This document shows positions 38,357-48,800 of a DNA stretch of 64,000 nt, piece after piece; position 1 is the first letter of the stretch, and every line of letters starts with the position of its first letter. Made by a program: the position numbers and the translations under genes. Below the pieces are notes generated by a model. That model was not told where the DNA came from. It saw only the letters and a program-made list of their open reading frames with translations, and did not search any database. This DNA is from Mesorhabditis belari (lineage: Eukaryota; Nematoda; Chromadorea; Rhabditida; Rhabditidae): positions 1,728,001 to 1,792,000 of the forward strand of contig CAUEEP010000743.1 of NCBI GenBank assembly GCA_958450365.1, in the 5' to 3' direction.

Positions 38357-38768
38357 GGCTGGAAAGGAAGTCCTTGAATTTTCCTGAATTTTTTTTCGTC
38401 GTTCTGTTTAAAAAAAGCACAATGCGCCGATTGACTTAAGATTTACTTCATTAGAAAGAACAATTATTAGCTTTGAAGAAACCCCTTTTGCTATCAATAA
38501 AAAAAGATAATAGCATAAAAACAGGTAGATAGCCAAAATTTCGAAACAATCGATCCCATCATTCTCTTTATACAAGCTTTCATGTGATTTTTCGAAAAAT
38601 GAGCCTTTGTCTTTAATTTCGCCGTAAACTTCGCTCAAATTTGCGTAAAAAGATGCAAAAATAAACAATAAGCATTTTTTTATTTAAAGGACTTCTAAAG
38701 TCAATCGGCGCATTGTGCATTTTTAAACAGAACTACGAAAGGAATTCCGAGGACTTTCTTTCCAACCT
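38357..38768. mobile_element. Inverted-repeat element upstream of F-box copy 2
   Basis: This is the counterpart of 26147-26562, with the same GCAGGCTGGAAAGGAAGTCC and GGACTTTCTTTCCAACC ends. One difference in the left arm reads CCTTGAATTTT here and CCTTGCATTTT in copy 1. Confidence 0.75.
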
Positions 38769-39003
38769 AATATTTTCAAGCAAAAACTTTAACGTTTTTT
38801 GTTAAGCGTTTTGGTAGGTTGGAGTTGAGATGTCTCAAGGACATTCGTATCATGATGGATCACCTATCTAGGGATATTTTTATTATGATTGATAGGCTGT
38901 CTAGAGGGATCTAGCGACTATTTAGAATTTTGTCTAGACGCTCTTGATTCTAATTGTCTACTTCTTATTGCGAAATATAATTGTTTTCTGATTTACAGGT
39001 AGA

Positions 39004-40047
39004 ATGCTGTCGAGCCAAGTGCCGTTTGAAATGCGAAAGCTGACGTCTTTCCCAATGGAAAAGCTATGCTACGACCTAAAGCTGAAGATGTTCGAGGAAA
39101 TCCAGCCGAATGATGCGATCGAATTGGCCAAGGTGAATGAAGGTTTTCGATCGATCCTACTGCGGACACCCTGGATAGTTTGTGGGCATCACGTATCATC
39201 AATCGAATGTTCCGAAACAAGGATCCAAATCAATAGATTCGATACATACACAAGACAGTGGATTGATTACCATCATGTATTGGCCAAACGAATCCATTCG
39301 TGCGACTTATTGTCGGTGTTCTACGCCGGGAAATTCTGGGACGAACGCTTGTCGAGCCTGAATCAATTGAAATCTGTGAAACGTTTAATTCTCTCTGCGA
39401 GATCAAACGAGTTTTTGCTGAGATTTTTTGAGAATTTCCGCCCGGTGATTAAGGGAAGTCTCTGGATACTCCACTTGGGGACTTTGCCTCAAGACTTCGC
39501 CCGGGGAGACCTCAGAGAAGGCCAAGTGATCAGCGAGCGTTTTGAGAATTTCGTGGCAAATCAGGTGAATGGCTGCCTCTACTTTTGTTTTGAGTCCGCT
39601 GCTGAGTTTTACTTCTACAACGATGCTTTAGCCAAGACGTCGGTAGAACTCATCGTGGCGGGGGCTACCTCCTGGGAAAGGGATATTTTCCATATGTTCC
39701 ATTCAATCTTGCAATCAATCGTTGAAAAGGGAATTCCAAGCAAGAATTCGCAGGCAACCTTTTGTCTTGGCTGCGGGCGTGCTCTTGATGTTCGGACTGA
39801 TGCCCAAAACTTTGATTTTCTTTTGCAATTCCCTGGAATGAAACGAATCGAAGGGAAAAATCATCCAGAAATCATCAAAATGGCGAAGGAACGCACGGAA
39901 AAAGACGGGGCACATTTTGATTACACGGACGCTCGATTTTTTCGACGAAATATTGACTCAAGCAGGGATTGTGTTTACATTCTTTTCATTGGTCACCATT
40001 TTTTCGCCTTGAACGTTAAGCCATCATCGGAAATCGTTGAGTTTTGA
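39004..40047 (+). CDS. Intronless F-box-like protein, copy 2 (347 aa)
   Basis: Paralogue of 26797-27843 with the same start, same acceptor 6 bp upstream and same F-box-like N-terminus. Differences from copy 1 by hand alignment: SIHCSETSIQID becomes SIECSETRIQIN, YTKQ becomes YTRQ, LLSMYY becomes LLSVFY, GTLGQNFARR becomes GTLPQDFARG, and FIVSQHFF becomes FIGHHFF (one codon shorter). Every nucleotide change I found alters the residue; I found no silent change. The frame is intact to the stop, so both copies may be functional. Function is unknown beyond the probable Skp1-binding F-box. Confidence 0.7.
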   Translation: MLSSQVPFEMRKLTSFPMEKLCYDLKLKMFEEIQPNDAIELAKVNEGFRSILLRTPWIVCGHHVSSIECSETRIQINRFDTYTRQWIDYHHVLAKRIHSCDLLSVFYAGKFWDERLSSLNQLKSVKRLILSARSNEFLLRFFENFRPVIKGSLWILHLGTLPQDFARGDLREGQVISERFENFVANQVNGCLYFCFESAAEFYFYNDALAKTSVELIVAGATSWERDIFHMFHSILQSIVEKGIPSKNSQATFCLGCGRALDVRTDAQNFDFLLQFPGMKRIEGKNHPEIIKMAKERTEKDGAHFDYTDARFFRRNIDSSRDCVYILFIGHHFFALNVKPSSEIVEF

Positions 40048-40112
40048 GAGCTTTTATCGGGTTTTATACAGTTTGAGTGGTTCTATTGTTTCCTTTACCT
40101 TCTGCCGCTCTT

Positions 40113-41055
40113 TTTCTATTTTAGATCTGGTCGTGTCCGATTCCCCTGATGCCCGCATAGAGCTGAAGCGGTTGGAGCCTCTTCCTGGATCTGACCATTT
40201 TGGGATCACGTTCAAAGTTGGAGGACTACAATTGTCGACTCCTCCACGGAAAGGTTGTATGCATTTTGAATTTAATTCCTAAAAGCTATTTATTTTCCGA
40301 AAACTGACACTTACAGAAAGTGCTTCATCACTTACCTTAGACCCGTTCTAGAATATGCATCCATAGTTTGGTCTCCACGATACATAGGTTGATGTCTCTC
40401 GTCTAGAAAAAATCCAGGAGAGATACAGTGCGCGTCAAAATGATAGGTCCACCCGATTTCTCAAAAACTATGAAGCTAAATCAAAATTCAGATTTGCACA
40501 TGGATTTTAACTTGATTTTTGATAAATATCCAAAAATTTTACCTTGCCGAATTCGCAAACTCCAGCTACACAAATAGGCTCGAAATTTTTGATCTTAAAA
40601 CCCTTAGACACCGCCGCTTGGTCACGGATTTAATAGAATATTTCAAAATTGTAAAGGGCAAGCAATCTATCCTTTTTTCGAGACTCATTCAAAGTTGATC
40701 CCACGGTTATTCAAGCAGGGGTTCTTTCGTTTTAGAAATTTCAATCACCTCCGCTAATCTTGTGTATAACTCTTTTCCAATAAGAACTGCCAGGATTTGA
40801 AATCTACTCCTCAGAATTTTGACAGAGTCCGATGGTCTCGAACCCTTTAAATTAGCGGTAGATGCTCTTGACCTTGCAGTTCTAGTTGATGCTAGACTTT
40901 ATCTGTGCTAACAAATTATTGCTTATATTATATCATGTTGCTCTGTATAGGTCTGTTTCATTTTTGTGGATATGAATTCATGTGTTTGCAATTTTTCTCT
41001 GCACCTTTGCGCATTTTATTTCAGTATCTGAATAAAGTATTTATATATGATTGAT
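40113..41055 (+). pseudogene. Non-LTR retrotransposon remnant, copy 2
   Basis: The endonuclease end (ILDLVVSDSPDARIELKRLE, PGSDHFGITFK) joins directly at about 40278 to the RT C-terminal piece (TYLRPVLEYASIVWSP) and the tail block. All of the RT core is missing. The reading frame is broken by several stops. The tail ends around AATAAAGTATTTATATATG. Confidence 0.75.
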
Positions 41056-41285
41056 CCATTTTCGATATTCCCTGAAATTTCAATCATCATCTATTCGAGT
41101 TAAAAAATAAACCTTAAAAATACAGATGCTAATAAAAAGTGAAATAAAAACAAAAATATAGCAAAAATAAGTTAAAGGATGGGGTACACATCGATCGGAG
41201 TTCGGATGAATTACCGCGTTTTCTTCACTCCTTGTTATCTTGGGTCCTCTTGGTGAGGCGGACAGTCTGCCAGTTTGCTTAAGTT

Positions 41286-41321
41286 CATCAGTTTAGTGCG
41301 GCGCTTATTAGGGGCAATACG
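41286..41321. mobile_element. Isolated MITE terminal repeat at a rearrangement junction
   Basis: CATCAGTTTAGTGCGGCGCTTATTAGGGGCAATACG matches the right terminal repeat of the 30953-31234 element (one change: AGGGGC for AGAGGC). It sits exactly between the end of module copy 2 and the slc30a9 fragment, with no partner end nearby. Confidence 0.85.
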
Positions 41322-42112
41322 AATCTCGTTTCAAAGCCGAGCTCGATTTCGACGGCCGAATGATTACGAGACGTTACATTGATCAAGAGACCGACATTCA
41401 CGATCTTTTTCAAGTAGCTGAAAAGCTTTCTACAGTAGCTTAAACTCGATTTAGCAAGTGAAATCGTTGGAATCAGAAGAGGAATTGCAAGAATGGATGG
41501 AGGATCACGGAGAGAAGATCATCGATCAATTGGGTGTTGAGATTGATAGGATCGAGAATGAGATCACGAGAAAACATCCCGACATACAATATATCGATTT
41601 GGAGGCTCTTTAGCCTTGGGTAAATTTAAACCGAATAAAAAAATAGACGAACTCAACCACATTTAGGTCATAACTAGTGCCATCATGGAGCTGCCAATGA
41701 AAAAGAAAACCGGTTATAATAGTTTTTTCGATCTCTAATTTTTCGATCTCGATTTCTTCTCTTGCATTTTCTTCTCTCGATTTTGTACGAATTTATGCGA
41801 GTGGAATAAACTTGTATTTTTATTTTTGGTATCATTTTGTATAAACACGCACAAGTAAAGAGCGGACAGGATAACACTTTTTTGGTTCTTTATTCTGCCC
41901 CCAAATCGCTAGGCATAATTCTAAGCTAAATGGATCTTTTAAGATTTTGGTCGGATGTTTGTAATTGTGTAAATATTGCTCAAAGATTAGCAGGACTTTT
42001 ACCCCTTGTCATGGATGGACGATAAAAGACCGAACAAAATGATACGATTTGCAAATCCTACTTACTACAGTGGATCTCGTTTAAACTGAAACATCAGTTA
42101 ACGTAAGGAATT
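41322..42112 (+). pseudogene. Duplicated 3' end of slc30a9
   Basis: Nearly identical to 22987-23763. It contains the last part of the penultimate exon (SRFKAELDFDGRMITRRYID), its intron, the final exon ending QYIDLEAL stop, and about 490 bp of 3' flank. Changes include IEQETD to IDQETD and IIDRLG to IIDQLG. No promoter, start codon or transmembrane region is included, so it cannot make a transporter. Confidence 0.9.
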
Positions 42113-42156
42113 CAACCGAATCAACAACAATCTCAACTTAAGAGTCAATTTTTTTT

Positions 42157-42507
42157 TTGCAAAATGAATCGATCAACCGCAACGCAAACTTCTCCCCTAT
42201 TGCTCTGTCTACTGAAGTGCAAGACTCGGTTTTTGAGAAGATTGGGACACTGGATGCTTTTGTGTGTCTCCGAGTGAATCGCGATCTTCATCACCTCATT
42301 TTTATCGTGTTTATGATAAACGCCGATTCACTTACTCTCGTTTTCAAAATCGATCTAAATCACAATCTTCTACCGTATCTACTTCTGATTGAGAACGTTA
42401 CCCTCGATGACTATGCTCTGCAGCGGAGTTCCGCACAAAACCTTTTTTTTTGCCAAAATCTCCTCTTGTCGCTCATTCACGTTCATAGCCTAGCATGGAA
42501 AAAATAG
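42157..42507 (+). pseudogene. F-box-like fragment
   Basis: The frame reads IALSTEVQDSVFEKIGTLDA and FVCLRVNRDLHHLI, the pattern of an F-box (LPxEV...IFEKL...L...RxVNRxL). It has no in-frame ATG at its beginning; the nearby ATG (42164) opens a different frame that soon stops. The 3' half is low-complexity leucine-rich text. Probably a decayed F-box gene, or one exon of a gene whose first exon I cannot see. It is only about 45 bp from the end of the slc30a9 duplicate. Confidence 0.45.
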
Positions 42508-42910
42508 AATAGAAAAAATAAGAAGAGGGCAAAAGACACGAATCTGTGACACCAAAGAAATGAGTGGGTTTAGCTAGCGCTCTGGGAATTTCAAATTGAA
42601 ATTCATTGAATCAAAATTGTGTAAAAAAATGTGAAAACGGTTTTTTGCTTTGAAAACGGGACGTCCTAATAAGAATACATTCTTAATCGGAATTCTTTAT
42701 CGACCAAATTCTTAATCGCATGTAACATATATACTTTATGAAACTTTATGTAACTCGAATAAACTTTATTAAGTAATAGAAAAGAACGTTAGAAAGTATG
42801 ACATCAATAAAGCACGCAAAGAATTTGTATAGATAAAAAAAAAACATTTTAACACCAGTCATATTCTTGTAGCCCGATTTATTCAATCCCGATTTGATTA
42901 AGTGTATTTA
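42508..42910. other. AT-rich spacer, nothing recognised
   Basis: No gene, RNA or clear repeat is seen. Confidence 0.5.
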
Positions 42911-43433
42911 ATAGGTTGATGCATAAGTGTTTTTGTTCCTTTTCGTCTGCCGTTTCAAGCCAACAAATGCACCAATTAAACTACGGTTGATTTCGTTAGA
43001 AAAACCAATTATTTTTCTGCAAAATAACATTAAAACGGGTTTAAAAATATTTTATGCCTGGATTTTCTTGAGAGTATGAAGTCGGGTAGTCAAAAAGGGC
43101 TAACTCGATGATGCGGTTTAGACACCTTAGCTAAAGAAAACCTATCTTCGTGTCAATAGATAAAAGATAGAGAAAAAAAACGTTTGATATTTCGCCAAAA
43201 TTTCAGAGAAATTCATTCAGCCAATTTTTCCGTAGAGTTTTTTATAGATTTTTACGAAAAAGGCGTTTTTCACTCTCGAATTTGCTTGAAAGTGAACCGA
43301 AATTCATTTAAAAAGATGCAAATTGAACAAAGAAACACTTTTTTTATAGAGCAAACTATAGATTAATTGGTGAATTTGTTACTTTTTAACAGAAGTACGA
43401 AAAAAACGAAAAGACTTATGCATCAACCTAATA
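42911..43433. mobile_element. Mariner-end non-autonomous element, about 520 bp
   Basis: The ends ATAGGTTGATGCATAAGTG and ACTTATGCATCAACCTAATA are inverted and flanked by TA. TTAGGTTG...AAGT is the known terminal signature of mariner transposons. The match continues inward with TGTTCCTTTTCGT and ACGAAAAAAACGAAAAGA. The inner 60-codon frame (43184-43366) resembles no mariner transposase. A solo end of the same kind is at about 48752-48770. Confidence 0.85.
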
Positions 43434-43447
43434 GGATATGTGGTAAG

Positions 43448-43701
43448 TACCGTAATACCTGTAATAGTAGCCCCCTCCCCCGCCCCGTACAGTCGCGTAG
43501 TCTAATGCACAATTTTTGTAACGCTCGGCTCTTCGCGCTGTTTTGACGAAAAATGTGCGCTTAGAGATCAAAAGATAGAGCTTGAGGCAAAGAATTTTTT
43601 CGTACTAACAGTTTATTTTAGAAAAATTTAGGATGCGTCCAAAAAAAATTATTTACTTTAGCAACTACGCGACTGTACGTCATATTACAGGTGTTACGGT
43701 A
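43448..43701. mobile_element. MITE, TACCGTAATACCTGTAATAG type
   Basis: Left TACCGTAATACCTGTAATAG and right ATATTACAGGTGTTACGGTA are inverted, and GTACAGTCGCGTAGTC near the left pairs with ACTACGCGACTGTAC near the right. About 254 bp, non-coding. Related in the terminal heptamer and in CGTACAGTCG to the elements at 47694 and 48051. Confidence 0.85.
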
Positions 43702-43712
43702 GGTATCTTATT

Positions 43713-44187
43713 ATTAGGGAGTGGGACAAATGCGACCTTTTTTTGCGCACCTTTTTTTCCGCACCTTGCCCATTAGCGCACCTTTTTTCGCGTTTTAAAA
43801 AGCTCTAAAAAGCTAATATTAACCAATTTCTATTCCGAAAGTTGTTTTTCTAGGTAATTTTAGGGCGTCGAATTCAAATTTTGACATAACAGAGCGTGTG
43901 GAACCAATTTGAAAGACAAAACGGCTAGATCAAATTACAGAAAATGTTGATTTGTCGATTTTTCTCTTTGAATAACTCCGTCCGTTTGTTTCCACAAGCT
44001 CTGAAATGCCAAAATCTCTATTCTACGCCCTCAAATTACCTAGAAAAACAACATTTGGAATAGAAATTGGTTAATATTAGCTTTTTAGAGCTTTTTTAAA
44101 ACGCGAAAAAAGGTGCGCTAATGGGCAAGGTGCGCAAATGTCCGGGTGCGCAAAGAAAAGGTCGCATTTGTCCCACTCCCTATTATT
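43713..44187. mobile_element. MITE, GGGAGTGGGACAAATGCGACC type
   Basis: The arms are about 140 bp: GGGAGTGGGACAAATGCGAC at the left and GTCGCATTTGTCCCACTCCC at the right, continuing through GCGCACCTTGCCCATTAGCG and CTAATGGGCAAGGTGCGC. The element is about 475 bp and has no transposase. A diverged relative with the same ends lies at 56276-56622. Confidence 0.9.
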
Positions 44188-44259
44188 AGTCTAATCATAT
44201 AAAAACCTTCTAAGCTTGTAAATATTTTTAAATTTACTGTATTACAGTGAAAATTAAGT

Positions 44260-45463
44260 CTATTTTAGAGAATTTGCACTTTTTCTATGGATTTGTTTTC
44301 TTTTTCTTTTTCTTTTTCTTTCAAACGCTCTTTTTTGAAGTTGTGCATCCGAACTTTCATGATTGCCCACTAAAAAGTTTACATCTTTGTCTTTAACCTT
44401 ATTGCATACTTTAACAATTCCTTTGATAGTTATCAAGAAGAAAAATAAGAGGAGTATAAAAGCCGTTCCATAACCGATTGATGGATCATATTCGGCGTGA
44501 AAATCTGCTTCAGATCGTGGTGGTTTTACCTGAAATTTTTGTCACTTTACAATTGGAATTACCGTATTTCCTCTAATAGTAGTGCACCATGAGCGTCGCC
44601 TAAATTCCTCGAAATCTCGAGAACCGCTTATCAGAACCTATCGATGTGGGGTCGGAAAATGTAGCTGACGATGACATCTAGTGGGGGATTAGAGTGTTGA
44701 GCTTCTGTGAAAGCTTGGAAACCGTAAAATAGGCATTAACTCGGCTCGGCCGGGGTGCACTACTATTAGAGAGAATACGGTAATTTCTTTTTTTTCTTTA
44801 TCTATAAATAAAGATTCATTTCTTTTTTCTTTATCTTCTTTATCTTATAGCTGAATCTAGATCTTTAAAGCTTTCAAAGCAAATTGACAATCGGTTTATT
44901 CAAATTTCCGTTAACAAATCGTTATAATAAGTCCCATTTTATAAATAAAGATTACCGTATTCTCTCTAATAGTAGTGCACCATGAGCGTCGCCTAAATTC
45001 CTCGAAATCTCGAGAACCGCTTATCAGAACCTATCGATGTGGGATTGGAAAATGTAGCTAATGATGAGATCTAGTGGGGGATTTGAGTGTTGAGCTTCTG
45101 TGAAAGCTTGGAAACCGTAAAATAGCCACCAACTCGGCTCGCCGGGGTGCACTACTATTAGAGAAAATACGGTAACAGTTATTTTGATAAAATTCCTTGT
45201 TAAGTACAAAATCATTATCCATGAACATATGAAAAGATATCCTGAAAAGAAATCGGTACCCAACCATCATAAAGTCGTGCTTTGGTAGATCTTGATGAGT
45301 GTACATATTGACCACATTAAAACTCGAATCTAAACCCTTTTTTGTCTTTGCTTTTATTCTTTTTTGCATCAAAAAGACATGTTTCATGAGGAATTTCTGA
45401 AATTCCTTTGTCAAACATTGTCTGTTGGAATCGATACGGCTATAACGGGAGCCTCCTTTTTGC
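44260..45463 (-). CDS. Putative single-pass membrane protein, partial
   Basis: Two minus-strand exons are supported. The 3' exon (44260-44529) follows an AAATTTCAG acceptor and encodes PRSEADFHAEYDPSIGYG, a membrane helix TAFILLLFFLLITIKGIV, then a basic cytoplasmic tail with KRKRKRKQIHRKSANSLK and a stop. The upstream exon (about 45176-45463) follows a GTGTAG acceptor and encodes charged text such as LTKEFQKFLMKHVFLMQKRI and VGYRFLFRISFHMFMDNDF. The intron between them contains two copies of one MITE family, and the upstream exon ends right where the second MITE begins, so the donor may come from or next to the element. I do not recognise the family. The 5' end is not found, and it would be divergent from the EF-hand gene. 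Confidence 0.45.
44560..44782. mobile_element. MITE, TACCGTATTTCCTCTAATAG type, copy A
   Basis: Ends TACCGTATTTCCTCTAATAG and CTATTAGAGAGAATACGGTA are inverted; the next bases TAGTGCACC and GGTGCACTA also pair. About 223 bp and nearly identical to the copy at 44953, which implies recent movement. It lies in the proposed intron of the membrane-protein gene. Confidence 0.9.
44953..45174. mobile_element. MITE, same family, copy B
   Basis: About 95% identical by eye to 44560-44782 through the whole length (GAGCGTCGCCTAAATTCCTC, AACCGCTTATCAGAACCTAT, TTCTGTGAAAGCTTGGAAAC), in the same orientation 390 bp away. Confidence 0.9.
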
Positions 45464-45828
45464 TGATAAGCTTGTTCAACCAAACGTTTCTACACGTTTC
45501 AAAGCCTCCCACTTGAAAACTATTTTTGATCTTTTTGTTTTTGGTTTTTATTCTTTTCCCTTTTTAATTTTAAGGAAATCTTTCTATTAAGGAAACGAAA
45601 TTTTGGATAGAAAATGAAATGAAATAAAATAGGAATATTTCAATTATTTCATTTCCTCATTTCCAAATAGGAAATGAAATAAAAACTCTAATTTTCCAAT
45701 TTTAACCCTAAATATTAGTGAGTATCATTATCTATGAACATATCAAAAAAAATATCCCCATTTTCTTTGATTTCTTTTGCAAATATTTCCAATAAAACTA
45801 TCACCTATTAAAAAGAATTTCTAGACAA

Positions 45829-48800
45829 ATGGGCAGTGGTGCCTCGTCACTCAACGAATTCGAAGTCGAGAAGTTGGCTCTCGAGAGTGGATGTGGGTTC
45901 TGGAATTTATAGATTTACGACAATTTAGAGAAAAATCGAGAAATAGAAGACTTGAGAAAAGTTTCTGAATCGAAAAAAAAACACCCATTCCAATTCCAAT
46001 CCGGATTCTTTTGTTCTTAACTCGTTGAGACGGCAAAAGTCAACCAAAAACTAAAATCGGTTTGCGCATGATTGCTCGCCCGCAAATGGGAGAGGGCTTT
46101 TCTTTCATCGACGTTTCAGAGCACTCGGACTATGAAAAATCCCCTCTATCCAAAAGACATTCATTTAGCGAAGGGAGAAGAATGAAGGCACGGAAATTTG
46201 GGGTTTAAAATAATAAAACTAGAAAGATAAATGCTATTTTCAGAACGGAAATCAAAAAGAATTGAAGCAAAGAAAATTGGGTTTTAAAATAATAAAACTA
46301 GAAAGATAAATGCGGTTTTTAGAAGAGAAATTAAAAAGAATTGAAGCAATGAAATTTGGGGTTTAAAATAATAAAACTAGAAAGATAAATGCGGTTTTTA
46401 GAAGAGAAATTAAAAAGAATTGAAGCAATGAAAATTCGGTTTCAAAATAACTTCAAAATAAGGTTTACCTAGAAAGATAAATGCGATTTTCAGAAGAGAA
46501 ATCAAAAAGAATAGAATAAATCCCTGCTAGACTTTCGAAGAAAAGCATAAGATTTGTTTTTGCAAAAAAAAGAAAAAACTAAACTTCAGTATCTCGTTCG
46601 GGGATCCTCACTTTGTATAAGCGATTCACCGCTTTGGCAAAGCATCGAGATCGCACCACCAATGAATATTTCATGACTGAGCAAGACTTTCTCGACATTC
46701 AGGTTAGAACATTTATCTCTTTTCCTTTTCCTATCCCTTTTCTAAGTGATTCATTCAAGTAATAACAAGTAATAAGACTTAAGCAAATAAAATAAAAAAT
46801 AAGAAAAGAAGTGGGAATTTTTTAAAAACAACAATCGGCAATGTTCTTTTCCAATTTCATATTATCACTGCCTCGAGAATTATGGTTGTCTTTACGAAAA
46901 AAAAATGTGTTGTTATAGGAACTGCAATTGAACCCTCTGGGGCGCCGAATCATTGACGCCTTTTTCGCTGACGCTGAGTAAGTTGTCTCGAATTAAAATT
47001 TAGAAATAAAAAAATAAAATTTATAAAGTAATTCATAAACTATTAGCTTTTTTTTGAGAATAAATAGAAGAAAATGAATTGAAGAACGGAGAAAGAGAAT
47101 GGGTAAAAAGTGAGTAAAAAGTGAGCAAAAAAGTTTTTCCAAGTTTTTAATTCTCGGCGGCTCCAATTGAAATTAAGCAAACAATTTTTTGGGGGAATGA
47201 AGATTGAAGAGAAAACATGAGATTTACTCGAGTGAGGACAGAGTCGAGAGGGATCGGTGTGAAATATTGGGAGGAAAGGAGAAGAAGGGAAAGAATGAGT
47301 TGAGAAATGGGGACGGGAGGGGAGGAGGAGAGGAGGAGAGGAGGAAAGTCGTGTGCCGGCAAGAGGCCGTTTATTTCTTGAGGCGAGGGGGTGAAGCACC
47401 AAGTCCCAGAGATCCGAGAGATCCCCTGCACCGGCCACAGGGGAGTCTTTGGTGATCTGCTGGGGAGTGAAATCCTCTCTCAATCATGTCGTGGACTCTT
47501 CCACTCTTGCCCATCTCCTTTTCTCGTCCCGTCACTTTTTTTTTTGCTCTCTTCCAACCACATTCCCGACTCTGACATTTTCTCGACTTAGATACGTGCT
47601 CAGTGAATCAGATGTTAGAAAAAGAACATATGGAAAACAAGAAGTTGCAATTTTTGGGATATAAAAACTGATTAAAAAGCCTAATCTTAAAGCTACCGTA
47701 AATACTGTAATAGTACCCCACCGCCCTCGTACAGTCGGGTAGTCGCAAAAGTTTTTTAGTATTTCATTTTTTGCAAAGCACTTTCAAAAAATGTGTCTTT
47801 GGTATCAAAAAATAACTGAAATTCAGGGCTATTTTTTGATACCTAAGCGCGCATTGTAGCATAAAACAGTGTCGAGAAAAACTCGTTCAAAGCTAGACTA
47901 CGCAACACTCCGCACCGTCATTATGGGGGTGGGGTACTATTACAGTATTTACGGTAGGTAATTCTGGAAAGTTAAAGCATTAGATAAAATTTGCCTTAAA
48001 TCACAAATTTTCCCTATTTTGTAGTACTTGATTTTAGGTTTTGAATGGGACTGTAATAGTACCCCACCCGTAGTCTAGCATTGGACGCGTTTTTCTCGAC
48101 ACTGGCTTATGCTACAATGCGCGCTTAGGTATCAAAAAATAGCCCTGAATTTCAGCTATTTTTTGATACCTAAGCGCGCATTGTAACATAAACCAGTGTC
48201 GAGAAAAACTCGTTCAAAGCTAGACTACGCAACACTTCGCACCGTCATTATACGGGTGGGGTACTATTGCAGTATTTACGGTATGTATAAAAAAAACTAA
48301 ACAAATACGGTGATGTTTTCTAAAATAGAACCTTAGGATCTTAGCTTAGAATGACTGAAAATCCTCAAAGTACCATGGTCTATAGGGTACTTTGAGGAGC
48401 TGAACCTAAAATTAGTCAAGATCCTTGAAGTACTTAGAATATGATGAACCATTAAAAAAAAAATTTTTTAAAACATTAAGCTTTTTTATTTTAGTGATAA
48501 AATATTAAAAAAACTGAAGAAACAGGAGAAATTTTGAGTTGGCTCCGCTAGGTCAGAATATGGCTCCGAATTTCGTTAGGTCATTTTCGATACCTTTTTT
48601 TGAGAACTTGATTGATCATCCGAAATGCTTTATACAATGTTTTTTATAGCATTAAAAAGATGTCTAAAGATATTGAGATGTCTAAAGATACTAATAACTT
48701 AGACTTATCCCTACGTACAGTTACTAGAATTTGATTTATAATCATAGTTTCTTATGCATCAACCTAATACCAAAGTGATGATAAAGAAGGACGAAGATTT

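Larger units (their letters stand above)
37474..41282. repeat. Duplicated module, copy 2
   Basis: Second copy of 25279-29574. It carries UGGT 3' flank, the inverted-repeat element (38357-38768), the F-box-like gene, and LINE remnants, but not the 494-bp segment. It starts immediately after a piece of the module's own LINE tail and ends at GTTTGCTTA, where a MITE end and then a slc30a9 fragment follow. Confidence 0.9.

Noticed and set aside
43184..43366. 60-codon frame inside the mariner-end element as a transposase
   Set aside because: It lacks any mariner catalytic or helix-turn-helix pattern and is short; the element is non-autonomous.
47043..47591. Overlapping long frames on both strands (146, 94, 83, 66 codons)
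   Set aside because: They lie in intron 3 of the CHP gene, are rich in Ser/Pro or Arg/Gly from GA/TC-rich sequence, and match nothing.
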